A DNA stretch of 51,638 nucleotides from Bacteroidota bacterium (GTDB lineage: Bacteria; Bacteroidota; Ignavibacteria; UBA10030; UBA8401): assembly GCA_021796215.1 (NCBI GenBank), contig JAJYOK010000021.1, forward strand, positions 1-51,638, given 5' to 3'. Position numbers and translations under genes: made by a program. The number at the start of each line of letters is the position of its first letter. Positions within the stretch are counted from its first letter, which is position 1. The notes below the pieces were generated by a model. It worked only from the letters and a program-made list of their open reading frames with translations. It made no database searches and was not told the origin of the DNA. Positions 32,016-42,958 of the stretch are shown one piece after another.

Positions 32016-32928
32016 AGTTCAGCTTTTTGCTCGCTTCAAATAAAATCTTCTTTTCATCATCGCTCAAACTCTGATATCCGCCGCGGCTGATCTTATCGAG
32101 GATATCGTCAATTTGCTTCTGCGTAATTCCGGCTTCTTTTTTCTGAGCGTTGTAATCGTGGATATCGTACACTTTTGCGTCGGAAACATTATCATACTCA
32201 ATTGGCCGCCGCTGCTGAGGCTTTGTGCCTGTCCACCCGCCGAACGATTCCCGCAGCGTATTATTTCGCCGCTGGAAGAAATTGTGCCCGTCGGCAACCA
32301 AATAGAGAAATCCGACAAACGCTCCGCCGAGATGCGCAAAGTGCGCGATGCCGTCCATACTTCCGACAGAAACGAATTCGAGTATCATATAAAAAATGAC
32401 AAAATATTTTGCTTTGATCGGAATGAGAAAATAGATATAGATAAGCCGGTCTGGAAAAAGAATTCCGTACGCAAGAAGCACACCGTAAATTGCACCCGAT
32501 GCACCGATTGTCGGACCGGTTGTTGTGAACAGCGGAGCAATGAGAAGATTAGAAATTCCTGCACCGATCCCGCAGATCAGATAATACGTGAGAAATTTTT
32601 TTGAACCCCACACATTCTCCAGTTCCATCCCGAACATCCACAACGCAAGCATGTTGAAAAAGATATGCGCAAAACTTCCATGCAAGAAGAGATATGTGAA
32701 CAACTGCCAAATATAAAAACCCTGTCCCAACGGACGTAATGCAAATAAACTATCAACGACATACCCGAGGGAAAGATCTCCCATATGGAAATTGCCGAAG
32801 AACGATGTTCCCAGCCAAATAACAGTATTGGTAATGAGCAACATCTTGATAACCGGCGGGAAGAAACTAAATCCGCCGAAAAAGTTCGGGCGGTAATAGG
32901 AACTATATTGAGGACGCTTAAAGCGCAT
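32014..32928 (-). CDS. Rhomboid-family intramembrane serine protease
   Basis: The 304-residue protein has six or more transmembrane helices and rhomboid marks: HGSFAHIFFNMLALWMFG, the active-site GASGAIYGV (Ser), and HFAHLGGAFVGF (catalytic His). A soluble tail (TQKQIDDILDKISRGGYQSLSDDEKKILFEAS) is typical of the Bacteroidota form. The enzyme cuts membrane proteins within the bilayer; its substrate is unknown. It lies between pgk and the second GxxExxY cassette on the minus strand. Confidence 0.93.
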   Translation of the reverse strand: MRFKRPQYSSYYRPNFFGGFSFFPPVIKMLLITNTVIWLGTSFFGNFHMGDLSLGYVVDSLFALRPLGQGFYIWQLFTYLFLHGSFAHIFFNMLALWMFGMELENVWGSKKFLTYYLICGIGAGISNLLIAPLFTTTGPTIGASGAIYGVLLAYGILFPDRLIYIYFLIPIKAKYFVIFYMILEFVSVGSMDGIAHFAHLGGAFVGFLYLVADGHNFFQRRNNTLRESFGGWTGTKPQQRRPIEYDNVSDAKVYDIHDYNAQKKEAGITQKQIDDILDKISRGGYQSLSDDEKKILFEASKKLN

Positions 32929-32994
32929 TATTTTTTCTTGCCTTTTCCATTAAATATATTCAGTATTCTTACACAAAGCAATGCTGACAGAATA

Positions 32995-33085
32995 TTGAAA
33001 CCTGGCATTGATGGATTGCTGGAATAATGAATTGAAAAAATCAGAGACTTTGACGACTCATCAATCCACTTATCCATCAATCCGT
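32995..33085. repeat. 'ATCCATCAATCC'-rich spacer repeat
   Basis: Between pgk and the rhomboid gene, short copies of ATGGATTG, CATCAATCC and TCCATCAATCC occur on both strands and could pair with each other. The unit resembles short dispersed repeats common in related genomes. It may form a hairpin behind pgk. Confidence 0.35.
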
Positions 33086-33087
33086 TT

Positions 33088-34356
33088 TCATTTTTTCTCC
33101 ATCAACGCAGCAACACCCGGAAGCGTTTTGCCTTCCAGAAATTCGAGCGATGCGCCGCCACCTGTGGAAACATGCGACACCTGTTTTTCCAATCCTGCCT
33201 GAGCAATTGCCGACGCAGAATCTCCGCCGCCGACTATGGTAATTGCACCTAACTTCGTTGCGTCAGCAAGAGCCTGTGCAACGGCGTTTGTTCCTTTGGC
33301 AAAATTCGGCATTTCGAAAACACCCATCGGCCCGTTCCACACAACAGTTTTTGCTCTCTTGATTTCATTGCTGAAAAGTTTCACCGTCTCCGGTCCTATA
33401 TCTACGCCTGCCCATCCAGTGGGGATTGCGCTGACACTGACAGTTTTCATTGGCGCATTGTTATCAAATTTATCAGCAACGACACAATCAACAGGAAGCA
33501 GGAGCTTGATATTCTTCGCTTTTGCATCAGTGAGAAGCTGCTTTGCAAGTTCAATCTTGTCCTCTTCTAACAACGATTTCCCGATTTCCATTCCCTGCGC
33601 TTTGTAAAACGTGAACATCATTCCGCCGCCGATAAGAAGCGCGTCAACTTTTCCCATCAAATTCTGAATCACATCAATTTTGCCGGAAATTTTTGCGCCG
33701 CCAAGAATTGCAACATACGGCTTCACAGGATTGAGCGTCGCTTTGCTGAGATAGGCAAGCTCTTTTTCCATCAAGAAACCGGCGACCGCAGGAAGGAAAT
33801 GCGCTACTGCTTCCGTTGAAGCATGCGTACGGTGTGCCGAACCGAATGCATCATTCACAAATACATCGCCGTACACCGCCAGCTCTTTTCCCATTCGTGC
33901 GCGATCCGTCGCTTCCTTAGAAGTCTCTTCTTTGTGAAAACGCGTATTTTCGAGCATCAGAATTTCGCCATCGTGAAGAGCATCAGCCATCGCTTTCGTC
34001 TCTGCACCGATTGCCGCCGGCGCAAGCTTGACCGGTTCCCCTAAAAGCTGGGAAAGGCGTTCGGCAACTGGCTTCATTTTATGTTTTCCTTCGATGAAGG
34101 CTTTTTCATCGAATAGCTTCCCGTCCTTCCCGGCTTTTTCTTTTGCTTTCTGTGTATCTTTTTTCGGATCGCCGAGATGCGACATCAGCACAAGGTATTT
34201 CGGTTTCTGTTCAAGAATATATTTGATGGTCGGCAGCGCGGCGCGGATGCGGGTGTCGTCCTGAACAATTCCGTTTTTCATCGGGACATTGAAATCAACA
34301 CGCATAAGTACGCGCTTCCCGGAAAGCGCAACATCTTTAACAGTTTGTTTATTCAT
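33088..34356 (-). CDS. pgk: Phosphoglycerate kinase
   Basis: I start at the ATG at 34356 ([25 protein letters not shown], 422 residues). Conserved blocks include [62 protein letters not shown] and [11 protein letters not shown]. It is longer than most bacterial enzymes because of a Lys-rich insert (about residues 68-98) after SHLGDPKK. The enzyme transfers phosphate from 1,3-BPG to ADP in glycolysis. gapA is directly upstream, but an intrinsic terminator stands between. Confidence 0.97.
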   Translation of the reverse strand: MNKQTVKDVALSGKRVLMRVDFNVPMKNGIVQDDTRIRAALPTIKYILEQKPKYLVLMSHLGDPKKDTQKAKEKAGKDGKLFDEKAFIEGKHKMKPVAERLSQLLGEPVKLAPAAIGAETKAMADALHDGEILMLENTRFHKEETSKEATDRARMGKELAVYGDVFVNDAFGSAHRTHASTEAVAHFLPAVAGFLMEKELAYLSKATLNPVKPYVAILGGAKISGKIDVIQNLMGKVDALLIGGGMMFTFYKAQGMEIGKSLLEEDKIELAKQLLTDAKAKNIKLLLPVDCVVADKFDNNAPMKTVSVSAIPTGWAGVDIGPETVKLFSNEIKRAKTVVWNGPMGVFEMPNFAKGTNAVAQALADATKLGAITIVGGGDSASAIAQAGLEKQVSHVSTGGGASLEFLEGKTLPGVAALMEKK

Positions 34357-34381
34357 GATCTCATCTCTCGGACAAAGTAAG

Positions 34382-34417
34382 AAATAAAAGGGCTGAACCC
34401 GTAACAAGATTCAGCCC
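34382..34417 (-). terminator. Intrinsic terminator between gapA and pgk
   Basis: On the minus strand GGGCTGAA and TTCAGCCC pair around a 12-nt loop, followed by TTTTATTT. It lies 40 bp behind the gapA stop and only 26 bp before the pgk start codon, so it would separate or attenuate transcription of pgk. Confidence 0.8.
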
Positions 34418-34457
34418 AAGTTCAGTTTAGGAATGGCGCCTACCGCACCATTGAATA

Positions 34458-35558
<1,101 letters not shown>

Positions 35559-35671
35559 TCATGAGAGATTTTCTAGAACTCTGAAGTAAAATCTAATAAA
35601 ATTTACCAAGAAATCGAAGGAAAGTCAAGAAAAGCGGGGTAAGGGAAAAAGCTCTCACTAAAAAATGCCTT

Positions 35672-35727
35672 TGGTGGGACAGGTATTGTTACCTGCCTTT
35701 AATTGCTCAGGCAAGAATGTCTGCCTG
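35672..35727. repeat. Palindromic dispersed repeat, 'ACAGG..CCTG' type
   Basis: ACAGGTATTGTTACCTGCC and CAGGCAAGAATGTCTGCCTG follow each other, each with inverted CAGG/CCTG arms. The same GCAGG/CCTGC arms occur inside the neighbouring gene at 36030-36052. It abuts the stop codon of the lipoprotein gene. Confidence 0.6.
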
Positions 35728-36264
35728 CTAATTTTTTTTCACACTTCGAACAGCGGCTGTGATTGAATCAGCAATTGCCGCACAGCGGGAATGAAGAGGA
35801 ACGTGAACTTCTGCATAATCTGGAAGTTCCACTTCTTCATCAAATGTATTCAGTCCGGTGAACGAATAAAAATGAAAACTGATGATCTCCCCTTTAATCA
35901 TTTCAGTCATTGTAAATCCGACGTTGTTCTTCTTCAATAGTGTCTCAAGCCCTTCAACATTGGACATTGTACCGCGTGCAACGATTGTTCCGCTCACGCT
36001 ATCAGCGCTGACAAGAACGGGCTTGGAAGACCTGCCTCCCAGCAAGGCAGGTTTGAAATTCTTCTTAACAAAACGAAGCGATGCATTAAATGCGTTGCGC
36101 GGAGAAAGCTGGGGAATTGTGCGGATAAAAACATGAGTGCGCTGCTCTGTAGTTGCTTCGTGAGGCAAACAGCCGGAGAAAACAATTGCGGCGAGACTGA
36201 TAATAAAGAATTTAGTGCTCGTTATACTTTTCACTGCATTTTCGGGTTCACATTTATGCCGCAT
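35728..36264 (-). CDS. Lipoprotein of unknown function with palindromic insert
   Basis: The 178-residue protein has a lipoprotein signal peptide ending AIVFSGC. The start is unsure: ATG at 36264 or the GTG ten codons later, neither with a clear ribosome site. The mature part has a domain of the type SLRFVKKNF...SADSVSGTIVARGT, with aromatic residues at FHFYSFTGL. It is likely periplasmic. The segment PALLGGRSS is encoded by an in-frame palindromic repeat (36030-36052). I do not recognise the family with confidence. Confidence 0.7.
   Translation of the reverse strand: MRHKCEPENAVKSITSTKFFIISLAAIVFSGCLPHEATTEQRTHVFIRTIPQLSPRNAFNASLRFVKKNFKPALLGGRSSKPVLVSADSVSGTIVARGTMSNVEGLETLLKKNNVGFTMTEMIKGEIISFHFYSFTGLNTFDEEVELPDYAEVHVPLHSRCAAIADSITAAVRSVKKN
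36030..36052. repeat. Palindromic repeat inserted in coding sequence
   Basis: ACCTGCC (36030-36036) and GGCAGGT (36046-36052) pair around a 9-nt loop, inside the lipoprotein gene. The insert keeps the frame. Similar arms occur in the spacer at 35672-35727. Confidence 0.55.
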
Positions 36265-36627
36265 AACAATAGCAATAAATTACATCGAATGCAAACGACC
36301 GGATGAATCTCAAAACTAAGAGCGATTATTTCTTGCATCGCTATCGAATATTCAGTATCTTTTCGCACGAAGATAAGATTTAATGTCGTCTCCAGCGGAA
36401 TACGGGAAAAGCTTGCTTCATACGCAACGACAATCATCCCTTATTCGAATAAAAACTCCAATTTCGTCCGTTTCTTCATACAGAGAGATTGGACTGTGAG
36501 AAAACGAGCATCACTTTGAGGGAAAAGTGAAGAAAATAAATACTCTTATTGTTCGTCTTATCTAAAGTGTATTATTTCCGTTTTTTTGACGGAGCCGCAA
36601 AAACGAATTTCAAAGGATAATACAATA
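36265..36627. other. Divergent intergenic region before the RND efflux operon
   Basis: These 363 bp separate the lipoprotein gene (minus) and the efflux operon (plus). A 68-codon minus-strand frame overlapping 36231-36437 has no ribosome site and looks spurious. A poor promoter (TTGTTC at about 36548, with TTATTT 17 bp on) could serve the efflux genes. I see no clear operator. Confidence 0.5.
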
Positions 36628-37998
36628 ATGACATCACTATGTACACGTTCGCGATACTTCTCCCTTATCGCTTTCGTTTTCTTTTACGCATTTATTTTAC
36701 CGCCTCTCTTCGCTCAGGAAACGGGAAAGCCTCTTGTCCTGACGCTTGATAAGGCGATTGCAATGGCACTGGAACAAAACCGCGATATCCTTATTGCAAA
36801 TCAGGACCGATCTATGGCGGACGCACAGGTCGGTGAAGCATGGTCGGGAGCCTTGCCGCAACTTTCAATCAACGGCGCCTATACAAGAAACATCCTGAAG
36901 CCGGTGCTCTTCATTCCGGCGAACACACCTGGAATCAACCCAACCAGCCAAACGCTGGCAATTGACATCGGATCAACCAACGCGTATTCGATGAACGCTT
37001 CGCTGACTCAGCCTCTCTATAGCCAAAAAATTGGTCTCGCTCTGCAGATAGCCTCGGGGTACCGTGATTATACAAATCAGGTGTTCCGGGCGACAAAACA
37101 GATGGTGATCCGTCAAACAAAAGAATCTTTTTATCTTGTACTTCTCGCAAAAAAATTGGCCGAAGCAAACCGTCAGGGACTCGATGTTGTGAAAGCGAAT
37201 TATGAAAACGTCGAAGCATTGTACCGTCATGGAACGGCATCAGAATTCGATAAGCTTCGGGCAGAAGTTCAACTCGCGAATACGGAACCGCTCGTCATTT
37301 CTGCGGAAAATAATCTCGCGCTTGCAATTAACAACTTGAAGAATTTACTGGCGATCCCATTAAATCAGGATGTCGTTCTTGACGGAGAATTTGAATTCGA
37401 AGAGCTTCCTGAAGCTACTATGACTGAAGCCAGAAATGCCGCGCTCTCCACAAACCCGACAATTCTTTCTCTTTCACTTCAAGAAAAGCTTCTTGAAAAA
37501 AATGTCAGCGTTGAAAAAGCCGGATACTTTCCATCGCTGGATCTTGTGGGAGGATATTCGTGGCAGGCGCAGGATAACACGTTCCAGTTCAATAATTATA
37601 ATTGGGCGAAGATGCTGAACGTAGGTCTCTCGCTGAGAATACCGTTGTTCGATGGACTCCGCACTTCAAGCCGTGTTGAGGAAGCGGAAATCAATCTGCA
37701 GAAAATCCGTTACACGAAATTGAAGGCGGAAGAAGGGCTCAAAATCCAGATTCAATCAAAGGAACTGGAAATGGCAGAAGCGGTAAAACGTGTTGCGGGT
37801 CAGAAAAAAAATATTGATGAGGCACAGAAAGCCGTTCAAATTGCACAAACGCGATTTAAAAGCGGCGTCGGAACACAGCTTGAACTGCTCGATGCACAGG
37901 TCGCAATGACACGCGCACAAACCAATTATGCACAGGCGATCTATGATTATCTCGTTGCCAAAGCGGAATGGGAATATGCCGTCGGCTCATCTAAATAA
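36628..37998 (+). CDS. TolC-family outer-membrane efflux protein
   Basis: I start at the ATG at 36628 (AAAGGA ten bases upstream), which gives 456 residues beginning with a signal peptide (SLIAFVFFYAFILPPLFAQ). Two OEP repeats are visible, e.g. LTLDKAIAMALEQNRDILIANQD and the second QEKLLEKNVSVEKAGYFPSLDLVGGY, with long helices such as FKSGVGTQLELLDAQVAMTRAQTNYAQAIYDYL. It forms the trimeric outer-membrane duct of a tripartite pump. First gene of an operon with adaptor, RND pump and PII-like protein. Confidence 0.95.
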   Translation: MTSLCTRSRYFSLIAFVFFYAFILPPLFAQETGKPLVLTLDKAIAMALEQNRDILIANQDRSMADAQVGEAWSGALPQLSINGAYTRNILKPVLFIPANTPGINPTSQTLAIDIGSTNAYSMNASLTQPLYSQKIGLALQIASGYRDYTNQVFRATKQMVIRQTKESFYLVLLAKKLAEANRQGLDVVKANYENVEALYRHGTASEFDKLRAEVQLANTEPLVISAENNLALAINNLKNLLAIPLNQDVVLDGEFEFEELPEATMTEARNAALSTNPTILSLSLQEKLLEKNVSVEKAGYFPSLDLVGGYSWQAQDNTFQFNNYNWAKMLNVGLSLRIPLFDGLRTSSRVEEAEINLQKIRYTKLKAEEGLKIQIQSKELEMAEAVKRVAGQKKNIDEAQKAVQIAQTRFKSGVGTQLELLDAQVAMTRAQTNYAQAIYDYLVAKAEWEYAVGSSK

Positions 37999-38077
37999 GT
38001 GAAGCATCAAATTGAAAAAACAAGATCAAAATAACCAAAAACTAATTTTGCAGTCGCAGGAGACTCAGGGAAAGCAG

Positions 38078-39133
38078 ATGACACATATCAGCGTAGCTCA
38101 CAAACTTTTAGGCAGCTTTTTCATCCTTTCAATGTTGCTGTTCGGATGTCATTCAAAAACCGACAATAATGCAGACCCCGTTAAAGCGAGAGATGTCCTT
38201 GCGGTGCCGGTTAAAGTGACTGTTGCGGAAAAGAAAGCGTTGTCGGTGACGAAAACTTTTACCGGTACATTCGAGGGCGAGGAACAAGCCAACATTGTTT
38301 CTAAAATTCCAGAACGCGTTACCGGCATCAATAGCCAGGTCGGTGAAGCGGTCCGTGCCGGGCAAGTGCTCATCGTTCTTGATAAGAACGGCACCTCCTC
38401 GCAATTTTATCAGACAGAAGCGAATCTTAACAACGCAAAGAGGAATCTTAATCGCGCAAAATCGCTGTACGACGAAGGCGCTATTGCTCTTCAATCACTC
38501 GATGCGGCACGAACGCAATATGAAGTTTCGAAAGCAAATTTCGAATCTGCACGAAGCGCGGTTGAACTGACAACGCCGATTGCCGGAGTTGTTACCGCGC
38601 TCAACGTCAGCAAGGGTGATCTCGCAACTCCGGGCAATGTTCTGATGACCATCGCGAAGATTGATCATATGAAAGTCACTTTCAACATTGATGAAAATGA
38701 TGTGCCGAATCTTGCAATCGGAGAAAAGGTTCAGGTCTATGACGAAACGAACGCCAACGCGAAAATCGAGGGACGAATCGTACAATTATCAAAGTCTGCC
38801 GACACACGCTCTCGTTCATTTGAAATCAAAGCGCTGTTTCCAAATACAGCGGCAAAATGGTTCAAGCCGGGCATGTTCGGCAAAGTGGATGTCAATTTCT
38901 CCACAAGGAAGGAAACACTCGTCATTCCAAACACTGCCATTCAAAGTGATGGCATCACAAGCAGAGTGTTTGTGGAGCGCAATGGACAGGCATTCGAACA
39001 AGCGATTACGGTCGGCGAGACCGATGGACAACAAACGGAAGTCCTTGGTGGTCTTAACCTTCATGATACGGTCGTGACGGTCGGTGCCAATAATGTGAAA
39101 GACAGCAGTTTTGTCAATGTGGTGGGTCAATGA
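38078..39133 (+). CDS. RND efflux periplasmic adaptor (membrane fusion) lipoprotein
   Basis: I start at the ATG at 38078 (AGGGAAAG upstream), rather than a TTG at 38012; the 351-residue product then starts with a lipoprotein signal ending LLFGC. Layout: lipoyl/barrel-sandwich half (ANIVSKIPERVTGINSQVGEAVRAGQVLIVLD), alpha-hairpin (NLNNAKRNLNRAKSLYDEGAIALQSLDAARTQYE), second lipoyl half (ELTTPIAGVVTALNVSKGDLATPG), beta-barrel and membrane-proximal domain (ENDVPNLAIGEKVQVY, then VVTVGANNVKDSS). It links the TolC duct to the RND pump. Confidence 0.95.
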   Translation: MTHISVAHKLLGSFFILSMLLFGCHSKTDNNADPVKARDVLAVPVKVTVAEKKALSVTKTFTGTFEGEEQANIVSKIPERVTGINSQVGEAVRAGQVLIVLDKNGTSSQFYQTEANLNNAKRNLNRAKSLYDEGAIALQSLDAARTQYEVSKANFESARSAVELTTPIAGVVTALNVSKGDLATPGNVLMTIAKIDHMKVTFNIDENDVPNLAIGEKVQVYDETNANAKIEGRIVQLSKSADTRSRSFEIKALFPNTAAKWFKPGMFGKVDVNFSTRKETLVIPNTAIQSDGITSRVFVERNGQAFEQAITVGETDGQQTEVLGGLNLHDTVVTVGANNVKDSSFVNVVGQ

Positions 39134-39185
39134 CGAACGCCGGAATTAAGATTTTTATCAATTTGAACCAAGGAGTAAACGACCA

Positions 39186-42100
39186 ATGAAACTGGCGGAT
39201 GTCTCGATCAAACGGCCCGTATTTGCAACCATGATGATTTTCGCACTGATTGTGCTTGGGTTGTTTTCCTATACAAAACTGAATATTGACGAGTTTCCTG
39301 ACGTAGATATTCCGGTAGTTACAATCGCAACAGTTCTCCCCGGTGCCGGTCCTGAACAAATTGAAACAGACGTAACGAAAAAAATTGAAGACGCCGTCAA
39401 CACCATCGGCGGCATCGATCATATTGCCTCGACCTCGCAGGAAGGCCTTTCGATCATCACCATTCAGTTTAAACTTGAAGTCGATGGCAAACAAGCGGCA
39501 ACCGAAGTGCGGGAAAAAATTGCCGCCATTCGTGCCGATCTTCCCGACGACACAAAAGATCCTGTCATCCAGCGGTTCGATCCTGCAAGCCAGCCGATTC
39601 TCACTCTTGCAGTATCGGGTGAACGTTCTGAAAAAGAGATAACAACATTCACAAAAGATGTCATCAAAAAGCGGCTTGAGAATGTTGAAGGCGTCGGCTC
39701 TGTTGACCTTGTTGGCGGTAGTGAACGCGAGATTCAGATCGAGGTTGACGCTGCACAGTTGCAGGCATACAATCTTTCGATTCAGGATGTTATCCAAAGC
39801 GTTGCAAATGCAAATGTCGAAATTCCCGCAGGCAACCTGATCCAGGGACCGAGACAGCTTCTTGTCCGCACAATGGGCAAATACAAAAATGTCGAAGATT
39901 TTAAAAATGTTATTGTTGCGACGCCCGGAGGCAAGGTCGTTCATCTCTCCCAGGTCGCAAAGATTGTAGATGGCGTAAAGGAACAAGAAAGTCTTACGCG
40001 TGTGAACGGCAAGCGCGCCGTCGGCTTGAATATTTTGAAACAATCCGGTGGCAACACCGTGCGGGTCGCAGACGCAATAAAAAAAGAAATCTCGAGAATT
40101 GAAAAAGAGATTCCGCCCGACATCAACATCATGATTGCGAACGATAACAGCACCTTCATCCGCGATTCGGTGAACGACGTGCTGTTTGACATCGTGTGGG
40201 GCGGACTTCTTGCAATCATTGTCGTGTACCTTTTCCTCGCAAATTTGCGTCCGACGATTATCAGTGCCATTGCGCTGCCGACGTCCATCATCGCAAGCTT
40301 TATCATCATGTATGCGCTGAACTTCACGTTGAACGTCATGTCCCTCATGGCGTTATCGCTCGCTGTCGGCTTGCTTATTGATGATGCTATCGTCGTCATC
40401 GAAAATATCTACCGGCACATGCATGAAGGCGCAACGCCGATGGAAGCAGCAAAGGCAGCAACGAGTGAAATCGGGCTTGCGGTTATGGCCACAACCTTCG
40501 CCATCGTTGCGGTATTCGTACCCGTCGCCTTTATGCCCGGCATCGTCGGACGCTTCTTCTTTCAATTCGGCATTACTGTTTCTGTGTCGGTGCTGGTGTC
40601 GCTCTTCGTCGCGTTCACACTTACGCCGATGCTTTCTTCGCGCTGGTTAAAGAAAGAGGATGAAGAACTGACAAACACCGGCAATCCCTTGCGCCGAGGG
40701 CTGTTTTATTTCAATCACTTTTTTGAATTCCTCAGCGACAAATATCAGAATGCGATTACATGGTCCTTGCATCACCGCAAGACTATTGTGTTCGGTTCGT
40801 TGGCAATTTTCTTCATGAGTTTTTTTCTGATGCGCTTTCTCGGGTCATCGTTTTTCCCGAGCAGCGACCAGAGTCAGTTCACCGTCGGTGTAACGGCATC
40901 GCCCGGAAGCTCTCTCGAACAAACGAGCGATATTTGCAAAACCATCGAACATATTCTCAGGAAGCGCCCGGAAGTTATAACAACTCTTACCACCATTGGT
41001 GCTGGTAATGATCCGGTCACAAGAGCGAATATTTTGGTTAAGCTTGTCAAAAAGGATCAACGCAAAAAAGGCATCGAACAAATCATGGACGAAGTCCGTG
41101 CGGATATGAAGAATATTCCGGGAGCGAACATCAGCGTGCTTATCCCGCAGGGTCCGGGAGGCGGACAGAAACCTGTCACGATGAGCGTTCGCGGAAGCGA
41201 TATTCCTACACTTCAGAAGCTTGCGGAAAAAGTAGAATACATCGTCCGCACGACACCCGGCGCCGTTGATGTTGAGAACAGTCTTGAAACCTCAAAGCCG
41301 GAAGTGCGCATTCATATTGACCGCGAGAAAGCATCCGATCTCGGTGTGAATGTGGGCTTAATTGCAACTACCATTCGGGCAATGGTTGACGGTGTCGTCG
41401 CGACAAAGTTTCAGGCGGGTGACGAACAGTTCGACGTACGCGTCCGTCTCGCCAAGAACGATCGAACAACACTCGAGAACATCAACGACCTTACCATCAA
41501 GGGAAACAAAAATCTTCCGGACAACCAGAAGCTTCTTATTCCGGTAAGTTATGTTGCCAATATTGATCAGGGCGTCGGACCTTCAAAGATCAACCGTTTC
41601 GACCGTCAGCGCGAGATACGAATTGATGCAAATCTTTCAGGACGACAATTAGGGGAAGTTCTGGCGGATATTCAGAAAAGAACAAAAGCTCTCGCTGTCC
41701 CGCCCGGATATTCGATCGGCGTTACGGGCCAGGGTGAACAACAAACCGAAGCATTTCTGAATATACTCTTGTCACTTGGTCTGGCGGTTATTTTTGTGTA
41801 CATCGTTCTTGCATCGCAGTTCGAAAGCTTCACGTATCCTTTCGCCATTATGCTTGCGCTCCCTATGTCCTTAATTGGTGCAGTGCTTGCCCTTCTTATA
41901 TGGGGAAGCGCATTGTCGGTCATGTCAATGATCGGCATTATCATGCTCATGGGACTCGTCACAAAAAACGGCATTCTCCTTGTGGACTACACAAATGTTC
42001 TACGCGATCGCGGACTTGACCGCACTCCGGCATTGGTAAAAGCAGGAGCAACGCGTCTGCGGCCGATTTTAATGACAACGCTCGCTATGATTTTCGGCAT

Positions 42101-42356
42101 GGTGCCGGTAGCATTTGCTGTAAGTGAAGGAAGCGAGTTTCGCTCGCCGATGGGACAAGCAGTGATCGGCGGACTTATCACATCGACGTTGTTAACTCTG
42201 TTTGTCGTGCCCGTAGTATATTCGATTATTGATGATTTTTCATTTCGTAAATTGTTCGGTTTTTTGTTCCGGTTCAAGGATCTTTTTGCAGCATCGTCAA
42301 AAAAGAAATCTGAAGCTCTCGCTCCGGGCACATTGCAATCGGAATCGAAATCATAA
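39186..42356 (+). CDS. RND multidrug efflux transporter (HAE1/AcrB-like)
   Basis: The 1056-residue inner-membrane pump has the AcrB layout: start [27 protein letters not shown], twelve helices and two large periplasmic loops. The proton-relay residues are seen: Asp-Asp in [17 protein letters not shown] (TM4), Lys in [16 protein letters not shown] (TM10) and the downstream [10 protein letters not shown]. It exports hydrophobic compounds using the proton gradient. Antisense frames over this gene are shadows. Operon context: TolC, adaptor, pump, PII-like. Confidence 0.97.
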   Translation: MKLADVSIKRPVFATMMIFALIVLGLFSYTKLNIDEFPDVDIPVVTIATVLPGAGPEQIETDVTKKIEDAVNTIGGIDHIASTSQEGLSIITIQFKLEVDGKQAATEVREKIAAIRADLPDDTKDPVIQRFDPASQPILTLAVSGERSEKEITTFTKDVIKKRLENVEGVGSVDLVGGSEREIQIEVDAAQLQAYNLSIQDVIQSVANANVEIPAGNLIQGPRQLLVRTMGKYKNVEDFKNVIVATPGGKVVHLSQVAKIVDGVKEQESLTRVNGKRAVGLNILKQSGGNTVRVADAIKKEISRIEKEIPPDINIMIANDNSTFIRDSVNDVLFDIVWGGLLAIIVVYLFLANLRPTIISAIALPTSIIASFIIMYALNFTLNVMSLMALSLAVGLLIDDAIVVIENIYRHMHEGATPMEAAKAATSEIGLAVMATTFAIVAVFVPVAFMPGIVGRFFFQFGITVSVSVLVSLFVAFTLTPMLSSRWLKKEDEELTNTGNPLRRGLFYFNHFFEFLSDKYQNAITWSLHHRKTIVFGSLAIFFMSFFLMRFLGSSFFPSSDQSQFTVGVTASPGSSLEQTSDICKTIEHILRKRPEVITTLTTIGAGNDPVTRANILVKLVKKDQRKKGIEQIMDEVRADMKNIPGANISVLIPQGPGGGQKPVTMSVRGSDIPTLQKLAEKVEYIVRTTPGAVDVENSLETSKPEVRIHIDREKASDLGVNVGLIATTIRAMVDGVVATKFQAGDEQFDVRVRLAKNDRTTLENINDLTIKGNKNLPDNQKLLIPVSYVANIDQGVGPSKINRFDRQREIRIDANLSGRQLGEVLADIQKRTKALAVPPGYSIGVTGQGEQQTEAFLNILLSLGLAVIFVYIVLASQFESFTYPFAIMLALPMSLIGAVLALLIWGSALSVMSMIGIIMLMGLVTKNGILLVDYTNVLRDRGLDRTPALVKAGATRLRPILMTTLAMIFGMVPVAFAVSEGSEFRSPMGQAVIGGLITSTLLTLFVVPVVYSIIDDFSFRKLFGFLFRFKDLFAASSKKKSEALAPGTLQSESKS

Positions 42357-42404
42357 TACACGACATTTACTCAACCAACATTCTTATTGTGAAAGAACAT
42401 CACG

Positions 42405-42704
42405 ATGAAACTCTCATACGTCATTTCTAATGAAATATATGCGCCGCGTGTGATGGAGATTCTCAAAAAGCTTAATATAGATTACTTCACACAGTGGGAA
42501 GAGGTCAAAGGAAAAGGACATGGCACCGAACCACATCTTGGAACACGTAGTTTTCCCAATATAAATTCAGTATTGATGATTGCATTTGACGATGAAACAG
42601 CTCTCAACAAATTGGCGGACGAGATCGTTAGAGCAAACGCCGAAATCCTGAAGCCGGACGACCAGATCAGGATGTTTCAGGTTCCGTTAGAACGGATTGT
42701 GTAG
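42405..42704 (+). CDS. PG0541-type PII-like transporter-associated protein
   Basis: The 99-residue protein has a ferredoxin-like/PII fold pattern: MKLSYVISNEIYAPRVMEILKKLNIDYFTQWEEVKGKGHGTEPHLGTRSFP, where the T-loop-like GKGHGTE stands. Family members (PG0541 of Porphyromonas) follow RND transporters in the Bacteroidota. They resemble PII signalling proteins; the ligand is unknown. It lies 48 bp after the pump gene and could tune its activity. Confidence in family is good; regulation is inference. Confidence 0.8.
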   Translation: MKLSYVISNEIYAPRVMEILKKLNIDYFTQWEEVKGKGHGTEPHLGTRSFPNINSVLMIAFDDETALNKLADEIVRANAEILKPDDQIRMFQVPLERIV

Positions 42705-42789
42705 GCAGCAAATCTAAAATATAATTCCTTTCCCTTGCAATCGTTTTCCATAATCTGTAAATTGAAGAAGGTTTGAAAGATTTTCGGAT

Positions 42790-42861
42790 GGCGCGTTCGT
42801 CTAGCGGCTAGGACGGAGCCCTCTCAAGGCTTAAACACGGGTTCGATTCCCGTACGCGCTA
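42790..42861 (+). tRNA. tRNA-Glu (anticodon CUC)
   Basis: The sequence begins GGCGCGTTCGTCTAG, the acceptor stem pairs with ACGCGCT (with a G-U first pair), the anticodon loop CTCTCAA gives CUC, and the T-arm is ACGGGTTCGATTCCCGT. No CCA is encoded. It is near the end of the efflux operon and before the cytochrome genes. Confidence 0.95.
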
Positions 42862-42958
42862 CTTCACTATTGGTAATTTGAATATTCTTCTACAACACTA
42901 ATCTTCGGGTAAGAATTCTGCAGTTCTCAACAGACCATATTGAATTGAAAGATGTAAC

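Noticed and set aside
36231-36437. 68-codon minus-strand frame overlapping the lipoprotein start
   Set aside because: No ribosome site, no domain, and it overlaps the start of a better gene.
39114-40043. 309-codon minus-strand frame opposite the RND pump gene
   Set aside because: It lies antisense to a clear transporter, is rich in Cys, Asn and His in an odd mix, and has no recognisable domain. It is a shadow of codon bias.
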